A program made the translations under genes and the position numbers. DNA of 64,000 bases, taken from the NCBI RefSeq assembly GCF_000483125.1, contig NZ_AXXR01000004.1:62001-126000 (forward strand), in the 5' to 3' direction. Each line of letters starts with the position of its first letter. Positions within the stretch are counted from its first letter, which is position 1. The notes under the pieces were generated by a model. That model did no database searches, had not been told where the DNA came from, and saw nothing but the letters and a program-made list of their open reading frames with translations. This document shows, in pieces, positions 43,956 to 52,959 of this stretch. This stretch comes from Atopobium fossor DSM 15642 (GTDB lineage: Bacteria > Actinomycetota > Coriobacteriia > Coriobacteriales > Atopobiaceae).

Positions 43956-46900
43956 ATGGCATCCCAACAAAACAGGAAGAAGGCTGTTATTGCAGCTCTC
44001 GTTCTTAGTTTGGGTCTTGGAACTGTAGCAGCTCCCCCGCTGGCAAACTTTGTGAATCAGCGTGCTTTGCTTGCAACGGTTGCTCAGGCCGAGACAGTCG
44101 GGAAGTTTGAACGTACTGACGCAAAGGCAGTTGCTGGACAAAAGGTAGGCATCTCCATGACGGAGGAGCGTTCCTATAAAGCAACCGTACCTACAAAGGC
44201 TGCTAGTGTAGAGGAGCTCCAGCAGCAAATTGATGCCGGTAAGGTTACGTGGACTCTGTCCCGCGATAAAGGCATCATGGATCCAGAAATCTATCCCAAG
44301 CAGTATATGGGTGGCAAGCTGGATGAGTGGAAGACCGTTGCTGTTAAGGTGAGCGGAAGCCCCAAGATTCCTTCTCAGCCCATGTTTAGCGACATTACCA
44401 TGAGGGCAGAGGATGTTGATGGTACGCCCAGCATCGTTCTTACCTTTAACAACAAGCTGCTTTTTGGTCTTGATGGTATTGACGTACGCGCCCGCGCTAC
44501 GGTGCGTTCTGCCATGTATGACTACACAGGCACCTTTAAGCTTGCTTGCTCAATCGATGGCACTGAGGCTTACTCCACTGATGTTGATGTTCGTCCCTAT
44601 GACGAGTACCGCACCCAGGAAGAGATTTATCAGGAGCTTCCTGAGTTGGTAGCACAGGCCAATGCTAATGGAATGTATGCAGAGATTCGCGAGATAGGCA
44701 AGACCGTACAGGGTCGTCCTATTCAGGCCGTCTTTGTAGCTAAGTCCAAGGCAGACCTGGACAACTATCAGGCTCTTAAGCAGCGCATGGAGTCTGAGCC
44801 TGCAAAGGTTCAGGAGGAAGTTAGGTCGGGCTCTCTTAAATATAAGGTCCCCGTTGTATACAGCAACGTCCACGCAGATGAGATTGTAGCTGTAGACGCA
44901 ATTATGGAATTCATGCGCGACTTGTCCACTGGCAAGCCCCTTGAGTACAAGACCGTAACAGGTTTGACTGAGGCTGGTAAGCAGGAGCTTGCTACCGAGA
45001 TGACAGCAGACAAAAAGGTTTGGTCTGATCTCATCAAGGATCAGGTAACGGGTATTGGCTATCTTCGTGGTGATGGTGGCGGCGGTAGCGTTGCTGCAGC
45101 AGACCTTACTGAAGACCAGCTTGACCTGTACTACAACAGGGAGACAAGGACCTTTGATCCTTCCAAGCTGCTCGATGATATGTTCTTCATTCTTATCCCT
45201 TCCGAGAATGCAGATGCTCGTGAGGTAAATGTTCGTACTAACGCCAACGCGTTTGACCTTAACCGTGACAATACCTATCAAACTCAGCCCGAGACTCAGG
45301 CTATGTCTGGTTTCATTACAGAGTGGGATCCCCTGTCTTTGCATGAGCTTCACGGTTATTACGAGCAGTATCAGGTAGAGCCTTGCTCGCCTACGCATGA
45401 CCCCAACAACGAGTATGACCTGTTCATCGACACTGCTCTTGCACAGGGTGAAGCCTTCATGGGCGCTTCTATCTCTAACAATGAGACCATTAACTCGGTT
45501 CAGATGCCCATGCGTGACTACCTCAAGATACAAGACGATGGCTCCAAGTATTGGGCAGAGCCCTTTGACGACATGTCAACGAGCTACACTCCTCAGTACG
45601 CCATGATGCACGGCACCAATGCCTATACGGTTGAGGCTCCTTCTGCAAATGTCGATGCCCTATATGCTTTGGAGTACGGTTTTATTGGCAATGCAGACTT
45701 TATTGCTGCCAACAAAGACCGTATGTTCATCAACCAGCTTGAGCGCTTCCGTCGTGGTATCGAGAATATCGATGCAGACACCATTCGTCCTTACTATGTA
45801 AACCAGAATGACGTTGCTGGTGCTGAAGCTGACATCTTCCGTCCTCAGAACAATGAGAACCATAACTTCTTCCCTGAGTACTATGTCATTCCAATGGACG
45901 CTCAAAATCAGCAGGATCGTGCTGCAGCAAGCAAGACCGTTGCTTTACTTCTTCACAATGGTGTAAAGATTAACCAGCTCAATAAGGATGTTACGGTTGG
46001 CGATAAGACCTATGCTGCTGGTACCGTTATCGTTGATATGCATCAAGCAAAGCGCAACATGGCTAACTGTGTTCTGTATCCTAACCTGGTAATTTCTGAT
46101 TGGGCACAGTACACGCTTTATTCTGAGCCTGTAACCAACTTTGCTGATTTCCGTGGCTTTGATATGGATACCATTCGCAAGGTCGGCGTCTTTGCCGCAG
46201 ATGCAATGGACCAGATTACCGAGGCTCCCAAGACCGCTACCGTTTATGAGGGTCAGGGTTGTATTTCCATTGTTAAGAACAATGGTCTTGATGCAATTAA
46301 TGCAGTAAATGCTCTACTTAAAGATGGCAAGAGCGTTGGTCTTATCACCGAAGGTGAGCATGCTGGTAGCTATGTTGTAGCCGCCTCTGATCTTAATACG
46401 GTTCAGGATAAGTGGACTTTGGACGTGGTAAACGTCGAGGATGCTCCTAAGGCCAAGAAGCTCAACAATGGTATCAAGGTATACATTCCTCTTGGAAATT
46501 CTGACTACGTAGCTGATGCCGATGGCCACGAGGTTGGTATGAAGGGTTACAAGAATCGCCTTAATACCGATCGCGGTTGGGATATCTTTGCTCTTCAAAC
46601 CCAAATGGGCTTTGAGATTACCACCAATTTAGATGAAGCTAACGTTATTGTTGGTTCTCAGTATCCTATCAACGAAGATGAAGTAGCAGCTAAGATTAAG
46701 GCCGGCACCCCTTACGTTGCGTATACCGCGGACGCTATGGGCTTCCTTAAGGCACAGAATCTTATGCCAGGCTTTGCAGGTGTTCCTGACAATGACTGGT
46801 GGGGCTATGATGCTTTGAGCATGGTAGAGTTCCCCGAGGATGACATCATCACAGCTACGTACAAAAATGAAGGTGACTTCAAGATGTATGGCTATGGTGG

Positions 46901-47651
46901 TGGCTATATCACCAGTGTTCCGGATGGTGCTAAGACTCTTATCAAGACCACCCAGGATGAGCCTCTTGAGGCCTTTATGACCAAGTCTGCCATTGCGCAG
47001 TATAAGGGTTCTATTCAGGCTATTGATTACCAGAAGGATGGCCTTAACATTGCCGTCTTTGCTAACACTTTGGTAAACAAAGCACATCAGCAGGACGATT
47101 ATCGTTATTTAACCGCTGCTGTATATTCCAAGCTTTTGGGTGAGGACTTTGTAGTTGAGGGAACCTGCCCCAGCTATACGTTGATTAAGGAGACCCCCGA
47201 GGTCAAGCAGGGCGACACCGCGTTGTTTGCTTCCGATGCTCCCTTTAACAAGTTTAAGGAAGTACAGGTAGATAATGCCGTTGTAGATCCTAAGTTCTAC
47301 ACTGCCGCCGAGGGTTCCACCGAGATTACTCTGAGTGGTGACTTTACCAAGACGCTTGCTCTGGGCATGCACACCATCACTATTGTTTCTAACGATGGTC
47401 AGGTAAGCGGCAGGTTTAATGTTGTAAAGGCAGCAGATTCTAATGCCTCCAACGACGATACCAACAAGCCTAATACCGATTCCAATAAGCCTGGTAGCAA
47501 CAACAAGAAGCCTGGTGCTTCCAAGCCTTCTGGTAAGCTCCTCCCCAGGACTGGTGATTATGCAACTGCAGCAGTACCCTTTGTACTGGTTGGCGCAGCT
47601 GCAGCTGTAGCCGGTGCTTACTATCTCAAGAAGAAGAATGAGAAGAACTAA
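43956..47651 (+). CDS. Cell-wall-anchored M14 zinc carboxypeptidase
   Basis: 1231 residues. Signal peptide (KKAVIAALVLSLGLGTVAAP), an N-terminal beta region (about 35-210), then an M14 peptidase domain with the zinc motif H306-x2-E309 (NVHADEIV), a third-ligand region LHELHG (H463/H466) and a candidate general-base Glu560 (YTVEAPS). A domain of about 600 residues and an Asn/Lys/Pro spacer follow, then sortase signal LPRTG (1196-1200), a hydrophobic helix and the charged tail KKKNEKN. It should trim C-terminal residues from peptides or peptidoglycan stems at the cell surface. ATG 43956 has GAAGGTGAG upstream. Confidence 0.93.
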   Translation: MASQQNRKKAVIAALVLSLGLGTVAAPPLANFVNQRALLATVAQAETVGKFERTDAKAVAGQKVGISMTEERSYKATVPTKAASVEELQQQIDAGKVTWTLSRDKGIMDPEIYPKQYMGGKLDEWKTVAVKVSGSPKIPSQPMFSDITMRAEDVDGTPSIVLTFNNKLLFGLDGIDVRARATVRSAMYDYTGTFKLACSIDGTEAYSTDVDVRPYDEYRTQEEIYQELPELVAQANANGMYAEIREIGKTVQGRPIQAVFVAKSKADLDNYQALKQRMESEPAKVQEEVRSGSLKYKVPVVYSNVHADEIVAVDAIMEFMRDLSTGKPLEYKTVTGLTEAGKQELATEMTADKKVWSDLIKDQVTGIGYLRGDGGGGSVAAADLTEDQLDLYYNRETRTFDPSKLLDDMFFILIPSENADAREVNVRTNANAFDLNRDNTYQTQPETQAMSGFITEWDPLSLHELHGYYEQYQVEPCSPTHDPNNEYDLFIDTALAQGEAFMGASISNNETINSVQMPMRDYLKIQDDGSKYWAEPFDDMSTSYTPQYAMMHGTNAYTVEAPSANVDALYALEYGFIGNADFIAANKDRMFINQLERFRRGIENIDADTIRPYYVNQNDVAGAEADIFRPQNNENHNFFPEYYVIPMDAQNQQDRAAASKTVALLLHNGVKINQLNKDVTVGDKTYAAGTVIVDMHQAKRNMANCVLYPNLVISDWAQYTLYSEPVTNFADFRGFDMDTIRKVGVFAADAMDQITEAPKTATVYEGQGCISIVKNNGLDAINAVNALLKDGKSVGLITEGEHAGSYVVAASDLNTVQDKWTLDVVNVEDAPKAKKLNNGIKVYIPLGNSDYVADADGHEVGMKGYKNRLNTDRGWDIFALQTQMGFEITTNLDEANVIVGSQYPINEDEVAAKIKAGTPYVAYTADAMGFLKAQNLMPGFAGVPDNDWWGYDALSMVEFPEDDIITATYKNEGDFKMYGYGGGYITSVPDGAKTLIKTTQDEPLEAFMTKSAIAQYKGSIQAIDYQKDGLNIAVFANTLVNKAHQQDDYRYLTAAVYSKLLGEDFVVEGTCPSYTLIKETPEVKQGDTALFASDAPFNKFKEVQVDNAVVDPKFYTAAEGSTEITLSGDFTKTLALGMHTITIVSNDGQVSGRFNVVKAADSNASNDDTNKPNTDSNKPGSNNKKPGASKPSGKLLPRTGDYATAAVPFVLVGAAAAVAGAYYLKKKNEKN

Positions 47652-47698
47652 GTCAATCTGACTAACTTCTTATAACGCTTTTAAGGCTAATGCACGTT

Positions 47699-47739
47699 AA
47701 ACCGAGTCAGAGACCTCATGTTTCTGGCTCGGTTTTTTG
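47699..47739 (+). terminator. Intrinsic terminator of the carboxypeptidase gene
   Basis: AACCGAGTCAGA/TCTGGCTCGGTT (one G-T) with a T6 tail. Confidence 0.9.
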
Positions 47740-47853
47740 TTAGAAAAAACCGCTGAGCGTTGTTAGATATTTTTCTGTGCTTGCTGGTTACAATACGGGT
47801 ATTGCACTCATGCACATATACAACAAGTATTTAAGTTTTGTTAAAGGAGAACT

Positions 47854-48519
47854 ATGGAGCAGACAAATGTACAAGCTTTTGAGCTGGGTACGCCAGCCAT
47901 TGTCTGTCGCTGGCGTTTGTGCGAGTCTATGCTTCCTCTGGAAAATAGGCTCCTTCGTGCATTGGGTAAGCGTCAGATAGATGGCGTACCGGTATCTCGC
48001 AAACTACTTGCCTGGGCAAAGCAGCATCTTGAGTGGACTTTACGCAGTGGCTCATCTGACTATCCAGAAGGTACTCTCATGGTAGTTATTGATAAGAACG
48101 GTCAAGCTGTAATGACTGTTGGACCCTATGAGCCTCTTCAGTCCACAAGTCTTGCCGCTCTTATCGATCGAGCAAGTATTTCTGGGATTGAAGCGCATAA
48201 AACCTGTGTGGCTCCAGAAACCCTATGGATTGTTAAAAACGATGTACTTTATGCGAGCGTAGAACAGGGAACCTTTATGTCTGGCGTTGCTAGTCTTGTT
48301 GCAGATCTTGCACGCACCTTGGGTATTCCTATGGTATATGACTCAGATTTAGTAGAGAAGCTCAGTCATAAACAAATAGCATTTGACCAGGTATTTTTAT
48401 GTTCAGATGAACACGGTATTGTGGCTGCAGATGGCTATGACACAGGTATGGCACATAAATTTGTGGGTAGCTACCAAACTCTTTTGGAAAAAGAACGAAA
48501 AAAGAAGCGCACCCATTAA
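47854..48519 (+). CDS. Hypothetical protein with class IV aminotransferase-like C-terminal half
   Basis: 221 residues, RBS AAAGGAG before the ATG. The C-terminal half resembles the second domain of fold-type IV PLP enzymes: TLWIVKNDVLYASVEQGTF, MSGVASLVADLARTLGIPM and AFDQVFLCSDEHGIVAADG. It is shorter than D-alanine or branched-chain aminotransferases (about 280-350), and I cannot place the PLP lysine with confidence. Either a degenerate aminotransferase-like protein or a separate small family. It is upstream of a transporter gene with its own leader. Confidence 0.6.
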   Translation: MEQTNVQAFELGTPAIVCRWRLCESMLPLENRLLRALGKRQIDGVPVSRKLLAWAKQHLEWTLRSGSSDYPEGTLMVVIDKNGQAVMTVGPYEPLQSTSLAALIDRASISGIEAHKTCVAPETLWIVKNDVLYASVEQGTFMSGVASLVADLARTLGIPMVYDSDLVEKLSHKQIAFDQVFLCSDEHGIVAADGYDTGMAHKFVGSYQTLLEKERKKKRTH

Positions 48520-48610
48520 TGTAGGTCAGGGCATTATATGCGGGTATTTGTTTAGGAAAAAGCTGCTTGATGCGTTAAACTGAACGAGTTGCCTATTAAA
48601 GGAGTTTAAC

Positions 48611-49189
48611 TTGTCAAGCGTAAATAAGACTACGCGTATTGCACGGATTGGCATGATTGCCGCAGCCTATGCAGCCGCGACCATTATTACTCTGTTGTTT
48701 CTAGGTGGTCTAGCATGGGGCCCCATACAGTTTAGGGTTTCTGAGGCGCTTGTTGTACTTGCGCTTTTTACGGTAGATGCTGTTCCTGGTCTTGCACTTG
48801 GTTGTGTTATTGCAAATGTGGTTAACGTTGTATTGAGCGGTTCGGGTGCCTTAGGACTCTTTGATGTGGTTTTTGGTTCTTTGGCTACTCTGTTAGGAGC
48901 TTGGGTTACTTGGCGTTTTCGCGAGAATCCTAAGGTGGCGTTGCTTGGGCCAGTCTTTGCAAACGCCCTTATTGTTTCGGCATATTTGCCCATTATTTTG
49001 AGTGGCTTAGGTTTTTATACTATTCCCTTTACCTCTATTTCTCTTGAGGGTACTTATATGTTCATGTATGCCTTTGGCTTTATTACTACGGGCATAGGTG
49101 AAGCTGTGGTGTTGTATATGTTAGGTCTTCCTTTAGCAGCAGCTCTGAAAAAGACTTCTTTTATCAAAAAGATGACGGAAGAAGAGTAA
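48611..49189 (+). CDS. queT: QueT-family transporter (queuosine precursor)
   Basis: 192 residues with about six TM helices. GPIQFRVSEALVVLALF, PGLALGCVIANVV and GLFDVVFGSLATLLGAW match the COG4708/QueT family, the ECF-type S component for queuosine precursors. TTG at 48611 is the start, with AAAGGAG 7 nt upstream and no ATG in range. No preQ1 riboswitch was recognised in the 90-nt leader. The next gene begins immediately after the stop codon. Confidence 0.85.
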   Translation: MSSVNKTTRIARIGMIAAAYAAATIITLLFLGGLAWGPIQFRVSEALVVLALFTVDAVPGLALGCVIANVVNVVLSGSGALGLFDVVFGSLATLLGAWVTWRFRENPKVALLGPVFANALIVSAYLPIILSGLGFYTIPFTSISLEGTYMFMYAFGFITTGIGEAVVLYMLGLPLAAALKKTSFIKKMTEEE

Positions 49190-50497
49190 ATGCGTCGAGT
49201 TGACGAGCACGGGTACCAAATTCTTTTTATAATTGGAAGCACTTTAGGTGCTATTACCATTTTGTTTTTGTCGTACGCACTCGTCCAGGATATGGCTCTT
49301 GAACTGGCTCTTATTGTGCCTATTGCTGTCAGTTCAATTCTTATTTTGGTGCTAGGTGGGATATTCTATCCGCAAGAAATTAGAACCAACACCACTCGTC
49401 AAGTATTGCATGCTGCGTATCATCTATCTGAAGTGTTGCAGGATGGACTTAATTACAATAATGCAAATGCTGTTTGCAAGATTTTGCTCAAATATGCCGA
49501 TGCGGATGCCGTTGCTATTACCAATACGGATACTGTTTTGGGATATGAAGGCTACATGGCTTCCGAGTATCCGCTCGGCACACCCATCCATACTTCTGCC
49601 ACTAAAGAGGTTTTACAAACAGGCATTACCACACTATTTAGGCAAATCTCCACGACAGGAGCTTCGGGAACTCATATTATTCCTGCAGGAATTGTGGGCC
49701 CGCTCAAGGTAAGGGATGAGGTCATAGGCGTTGTAAAGTTTTATTATCACAACGCTCGTAAAGCAAATCGTACGCAGTTTGCGCTGGTTAAAGGCTTATC
49801 AAATCTACTTTCCATTCAGTTATCCGCAGGAGAGCTAGAACGCCAAGCAGAACTTACAGCTAAGGCAGAGGTCAAGGCGCTCCAAGCTCAGATTAATCCC
49901 CATTTTCTTTTTAATACCCTTAACACAATGGCCGCACTTACGCGCACTGATCCTATGCGCGCACGTACCTTGCTGCGTGAGTTTGCAACGTTTTATCGCC
50001 AAACATTGGAAAACTCTGAGGCACTTATTTCTATCGAGAAGGAACTCGAACAGACACGTCGTTATTTGGGCTTTGAGCATGCGCGCTTTGGTGAAGATCG
50101 CATTATAGAGCATGAATATGTCGAGCCCGGTTGTGAGCAAATTCAGGTTCCCGCTTTTATCATCCAACCAATTGTAGAAAATGCAGTGCGTCATGGCATG
50201 CGCGATGATGGACCTCTGCACATAGACATTCATATTGCTACCGAAGGCGATGACATTTTGATTTCTGTGACCGATGACGGTTTAGGTATGAATGAAGAAG
50301 CTGCTGCTCGATTGGCAGGTGAGCCTATTGGCCCAGACGCTACAAGCGAGAAGGGTACAGGAATTGCCATGCGCAACGTGCAGGAACGTATTGAGCATAT
50401 TTTTGGTGCAGATTCGGGTATAGAGATAATGTCACGTCCCAACGAAGGAACAAGTATCTCTATTCGCCTTGCCAATGCACAGGCTAGCAAACTATAG
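49190..50497 (+). CDS. LytS-type sensor histidine kinase
   Basis: 435 residues. Two TM helices at the N-terminus (about 10-60), a GAF-like domain (70-210), then the His_kinase domain typical of LytS/YehU, with H238 in QINPHFLFNTLN, and an ATPase domain with N-box QPIVENAVRHG, DDGLGM and GTGIAMRNV. It directly abuts queT (TAAATG) and is followed by a LytTR regulator, its obvious partner. Unlike typical LytS there are only two TM helices, not six or more. Confidence 0.92.
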   Translation: MRRVDEHGYQILFIIGSTLGAITILFLSYALVQDMALELALIVPIAVSSILILVLGGIFYPQEIRTNTTRQVLHAAYHLSEVLQDGLNYNNANAVCKILLKYADADAVAITNTDTVLGYEGYMASEYPLGTPIHTSATKEVLQTGITTLFRQISTTGASGTHIIPAGIVGPLKVRDEVIGVVKFYYHNARKANRTQFALVKGLSNLLSIQLSAGELERQAELTAKAEVKALQAQINPHFLFNTLNTMAALTRTDPMRARTLLREFATFYRQTLENSEALISIEKELEQTRRYLGFEHARFGEDRIIEHEYVEPGCEQIQVPAFIIQPIVENAVRHGMRDDGPLHIDIHIATEGDDILISVTDDGLGMNEEAAARLAGEPIGPDATSEKGTGIAMRNVQERIEHIFGADSGIEIMSRPNEGTSISIRLANAQASKL

Positions 50498-50584
50498 GTT
50501 TTATGAGTTTTGCTATTATTAATAATTGCGCCAGTTAAGCAATAGATAGTCTCTTAACTGAGATCGCTAGGATGGAGTGAGTAC

Positions 50585-51304
50585 ATGCTTTCTGCGATGA
50601 TAATTGACGATGAAGCCCCAGCACGTTCTGAGCTCAATTACCTTCTTAAAGAAACAGGCCGTGTAGATCACATCGTGGAGGCCTCTAATGCTCGTCAGGC
50701 TGTAGAGAAGCTCATGGAGGGACGCGTAGACGTTCTCTTTATGGATATTTCTATGCCAAAAACTACAGGTATGCAGCTTGCAGAGGCAATGCAAAAAATC
50801 AAAAATCCTCCTGCAATTGTGTTTGTAACTGCTCACAGTGAGTATGCGCTCAATGCTTTTAACGTGGATGCAGTGGACTACCTAATGAAGCCGGTAGAAA
50901 ATGATCGTTTGTTGCAGGCTCTTAATAAGGTACAAAAACGCTTGGCTCCTGCACCCGAAGGACATACTGCCATCGAGCGTATTCCGGTTGAAAAAGCTGG
51001 CCGTAAGGTACTGGTGCCCGTAGATACTATTCGCTATATTGAAGCTAAGGATGATTACTCCTGTATCTATACAGATACTGACAGGTATTTGTCTACAACT
51101 TCTTTAGCCCAGCTGGAGAATAAGCTATCTTCACATGGCTTTTTCCGCGTGCATCGCGGCTATATAGTTAACTTGGAATATATTGAAGATGTAGCTGGTG
51201 TTTCCAGCGGTAATTTGCAGTTGGGTCTTAGTGGTATTACCGATAAAAAGATTTCTGTTTCCCGCCGTCGTGTGGTTCAGCTTAAGCGTACGCTAGGCAT
51301 ATAA
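50585..51304 (+). CDS. LytTR-family response regulator
   Basis: 239 residues. Receiver with DDE pocket, Asp54 in LFMDISMP, Thr/Ser in VTAHS and Lys in LMKPV. C-terminal LytTR DNA-binding domain with DTIRYIEAKDDYSCIYT and FFRVHRGYIVNLEYI. GGAGTGA precedes the ATG. Pairs with the LytS-like kinase upstream. LytTR regulators often control envelope or competence genes, but the target here is unknown. Confidence 0.94.
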   Translation: MLSAMIIDDEAPARSELNYLLKETGRVDHIVEASNARQAVEKLMEGRVDVLFMDISMPKTTGMQLAEAMQKIKNPPAIVFVTAHSEYALNAFNVDAVDYLMKPVENDRLLQALNKVQKRLAPAPEGHTAIERIPVEKAGRKVLVPVDTIRYIEAKDDYSCIYTDTDRYLSTTSLAQLENKLSSHGFFRVHRGYIVNLEYIEDVAGVSSGNLQLGLSGITDKKISVSRRRVVQLKRTLGI

Positions 51305-51348
51305 ACAGGTAGTAGTATTTCCTAAAGGCACACCATCAGAGGCATACC

Positions 51349-51816
51349 ATGGTAAAAAATGAGATTTCTGTAGGTATTGTTAGCGACACTCATGGCATGC
51401 TGTCCGATTCACTTATGGCAGAACTTGCCACAAATGATTATCTTGTCCACGCAGGAGATATTTGCTCTACCAGTAACTTTGATATCCTACGTAACACAGC
51501 ACCTCTCTATGCCTGTCTGGGCAACAACGATGGAAGTTACTTGTACGGTCCAAATGTCGGGAAAGTTACTCGATTTGTACTGGGTGGTTTGCGTTGGCAA
51601 GTTTGTCATTATCGCGAGATGTTGGATCTTACAACCTGTGATATTGCTATTTGCGGCCATACGCACAAGCCTTTTGTGGAGGACGAGAAACCCGGCGTGC
51701 TGGTAATGAATCCCGGAAGTCCTACATATCCTCGCACTATGATGGGTCCCACCTGTGGAAAGATTGTTGTTGCAGATGGAAAAATTATTTCTGCAGAGAT
51801 AGTTCTTCTCGATTAA
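51349..51816 (+). CDS. YfcE/MJ0936-family metallophosphoesterase
   Basis: 155 residues of the calcineurin-like fold. Metal ligands in order: SDTHG, HAGDI, GNND, H in VCHYREM and GHTHKP, ending MNPGSPTYPR. Family members hydrolyse phosphodiesters in vitro with Mn; the natural substrate is uncertain. It is downstream of the LytTR regulator and may be cotranscribed. Confidence 0.93.
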   Translation: MVKNEISVGIVSDTHGMLSDSLMAELATNDYLVHAGDICSTSNFDILRNTAPLYACLGNNDGSYLYGPNVGKVTRFVLGGLRWQVCHYREMLDLTTCDIAICGHTHKPFVEDEKPGVLVMNPGSPTYPRTMMGPTCGKIVVADGKIISAEIVLLD

Positions 51817-51830
51817 ATTACGTGCATAAG

Positions 51831-51866
51831 AAAAACGGCCTCCTGCCTTAGCAGGGGACCGTTTGC
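51831..51866. terminator. Bidirectional terminator between phosphodiesterase and trxA
   Basis: AAACGGCCTCCTGC pairs with GCAGGGGACCGTTT with one internal mismatch; A run on the left and T-rich right flank. Confidence 0.75.
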
Positions 51867-51909
51867 ATTCAAGCCATGTCAATAAAAGGTAGGTAATTAC
51901 CTACAAGAC

Positions 51910-52230
51910 TTAGATATTCTCGCTAATCTCCTTGATAAGGGCAGCCTTGGGCATGTTGCCTACCATAGTATGAACAGGCTGGCCATCTTTAAAAAGAATC
52001 AAAGTTGGAATAGAAACAATGTGGAACTTGGTTGCAAGATCGGCCTCGTCATCAACATTGCACTTCAAAACGTTAATTTTGTCTGCCATCTCGTCAGAGA
52101 CTTCCTCAACAATGGGACCCAAAGCGCGACAAGGACCACACCAAGTTGCCCAGAAGTCTACGAGTACGGGTTTATCACTATGAGCTACCAAAGAGTCAAA
52201 GGTAGCGCTGGTTACTTTCTCAGAAGCCAT
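51910..52230 (-). CDS. trxA: Thioredoxin
   Basis: 106 residues, the normal size. Active site WCGPC (Cys31, Cys34) in DFWATWCGPCRALGP. The cis-Pro is in SIPTLILFKDG, and the end is VGNMPKAALIKEI. ATG 52230 has GGGAGGAA upstream; four more upstream codons are in frame but contain the RBS. Reduces protein disulfides in the cytoplasm. Confidence 0.97.
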   Translation of the reverse strand: MASEKVTSATFDSLVAHSDKPVLVDFWATWCGPCRALGPIVEEVSDEMADKINVLKCNVDDEADLATKFHIVSIPTLILFKDGQPVHTMVGNMPKAALIKEISENI

Positions 52231-52354
52231 GGTTCCTCCCATTCGATACGGGCGGGACTGCCCGTAAATTACTTAACTGAGGTTTTTGTACCCAGCTCGC
52301 AAGAATTATGACGCGCGGTACAATTTGTTGTAGTCAATTTATGATTGGAATGTG

Positions 52355-52912
52355 ATGGTTCTTATGGCAAGTGGCCGAGAAGCTCGTAGAGCAGCCTATG
52401 TCTTAAACGCACAGACCCAGTTTGTAAGCCTTGCTCAGCGTGGCGTATACATGTCGGGAAATGCTGCGGCATCCGTTGTACTACTCAAAGGAGAACTTAC
52501 GGCTGCAGATACAACCTTATTGCTTTCTGGTCCCGATGGGGCGGCCTTACGTGCCGCACTTGAACAGTTGGGGTATGCACCTCAAGCATGGGGTGGTCTT
52601 GCAAGCTGCACGGTAGAAGGTACTCCTCTTTGCCCTAAACTTTTACGAGAAGCTCTTTGTGCGTTTGATCCAGATACTATCATTGCATGTGATGAGGCGG
52701 CGGCCCAAGTTTTACGTGAAGCGTATGCAGATGAACTTGCAGCTCTTCCAGATATTTCGCATGCAATGTTGGATAGGGGAGTTGTGACCATGCTGCTTGG
52801 CATGCGTGTTCTTAACCTAGGAGGTTTTGAAGCTGCACTGTTGGATAAAACATCAAAGCTCAAGATGTGGCATGCTCTTAAACAGCTTCCCGCTTTGGGA
52901 GAACCGTTTTAA
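52355..52912 (+). CDS. Hypothetical protein
   Basis: About 185 residues, Ala/Leu-rich, soluble. Blocks such as ALRAALEQLGYAPQAW and DPDTIIACDEAAAQVLREAY suggest an alpha/beta fold. There is no catalytic motif I can name. Start is uncertain: GTG 52352, ATG 52355 and ATG 52364 are all in frame and the RBS is weak (GGAA). It precedes pgi by 47 nt and is probably in the same transcript. Confidence 0.65.
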   Translation: MVLMASGREARRAAYVLNAQTQFVSLAQRGVYMSGNAAASVVLLKGELTAADTTLLLSGPDGAALRAALEQLGYAPQAWGGLASCTVEGTPLCPKLLREALCAFDPDTIIACDEAAAQVLREAYADELAALPDISHAMLDRGVVTMLLGMRVLNLGGFEAALLDKTSKLKMWHALKQLPALGEPF

Positions 52913-52959
52913 TGTAAAGCGTTTTGAACGCAAGAACCCTTTATGAGAAAGGTAATCAT

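Noticed and set aside
48520-48610. A preQ1 riboswitch before queT
   Set aside because: Looked for type I and type II consensus elements because the family is often so controlled; no matching pseudoknot pattern was found in the 90-nt leader.
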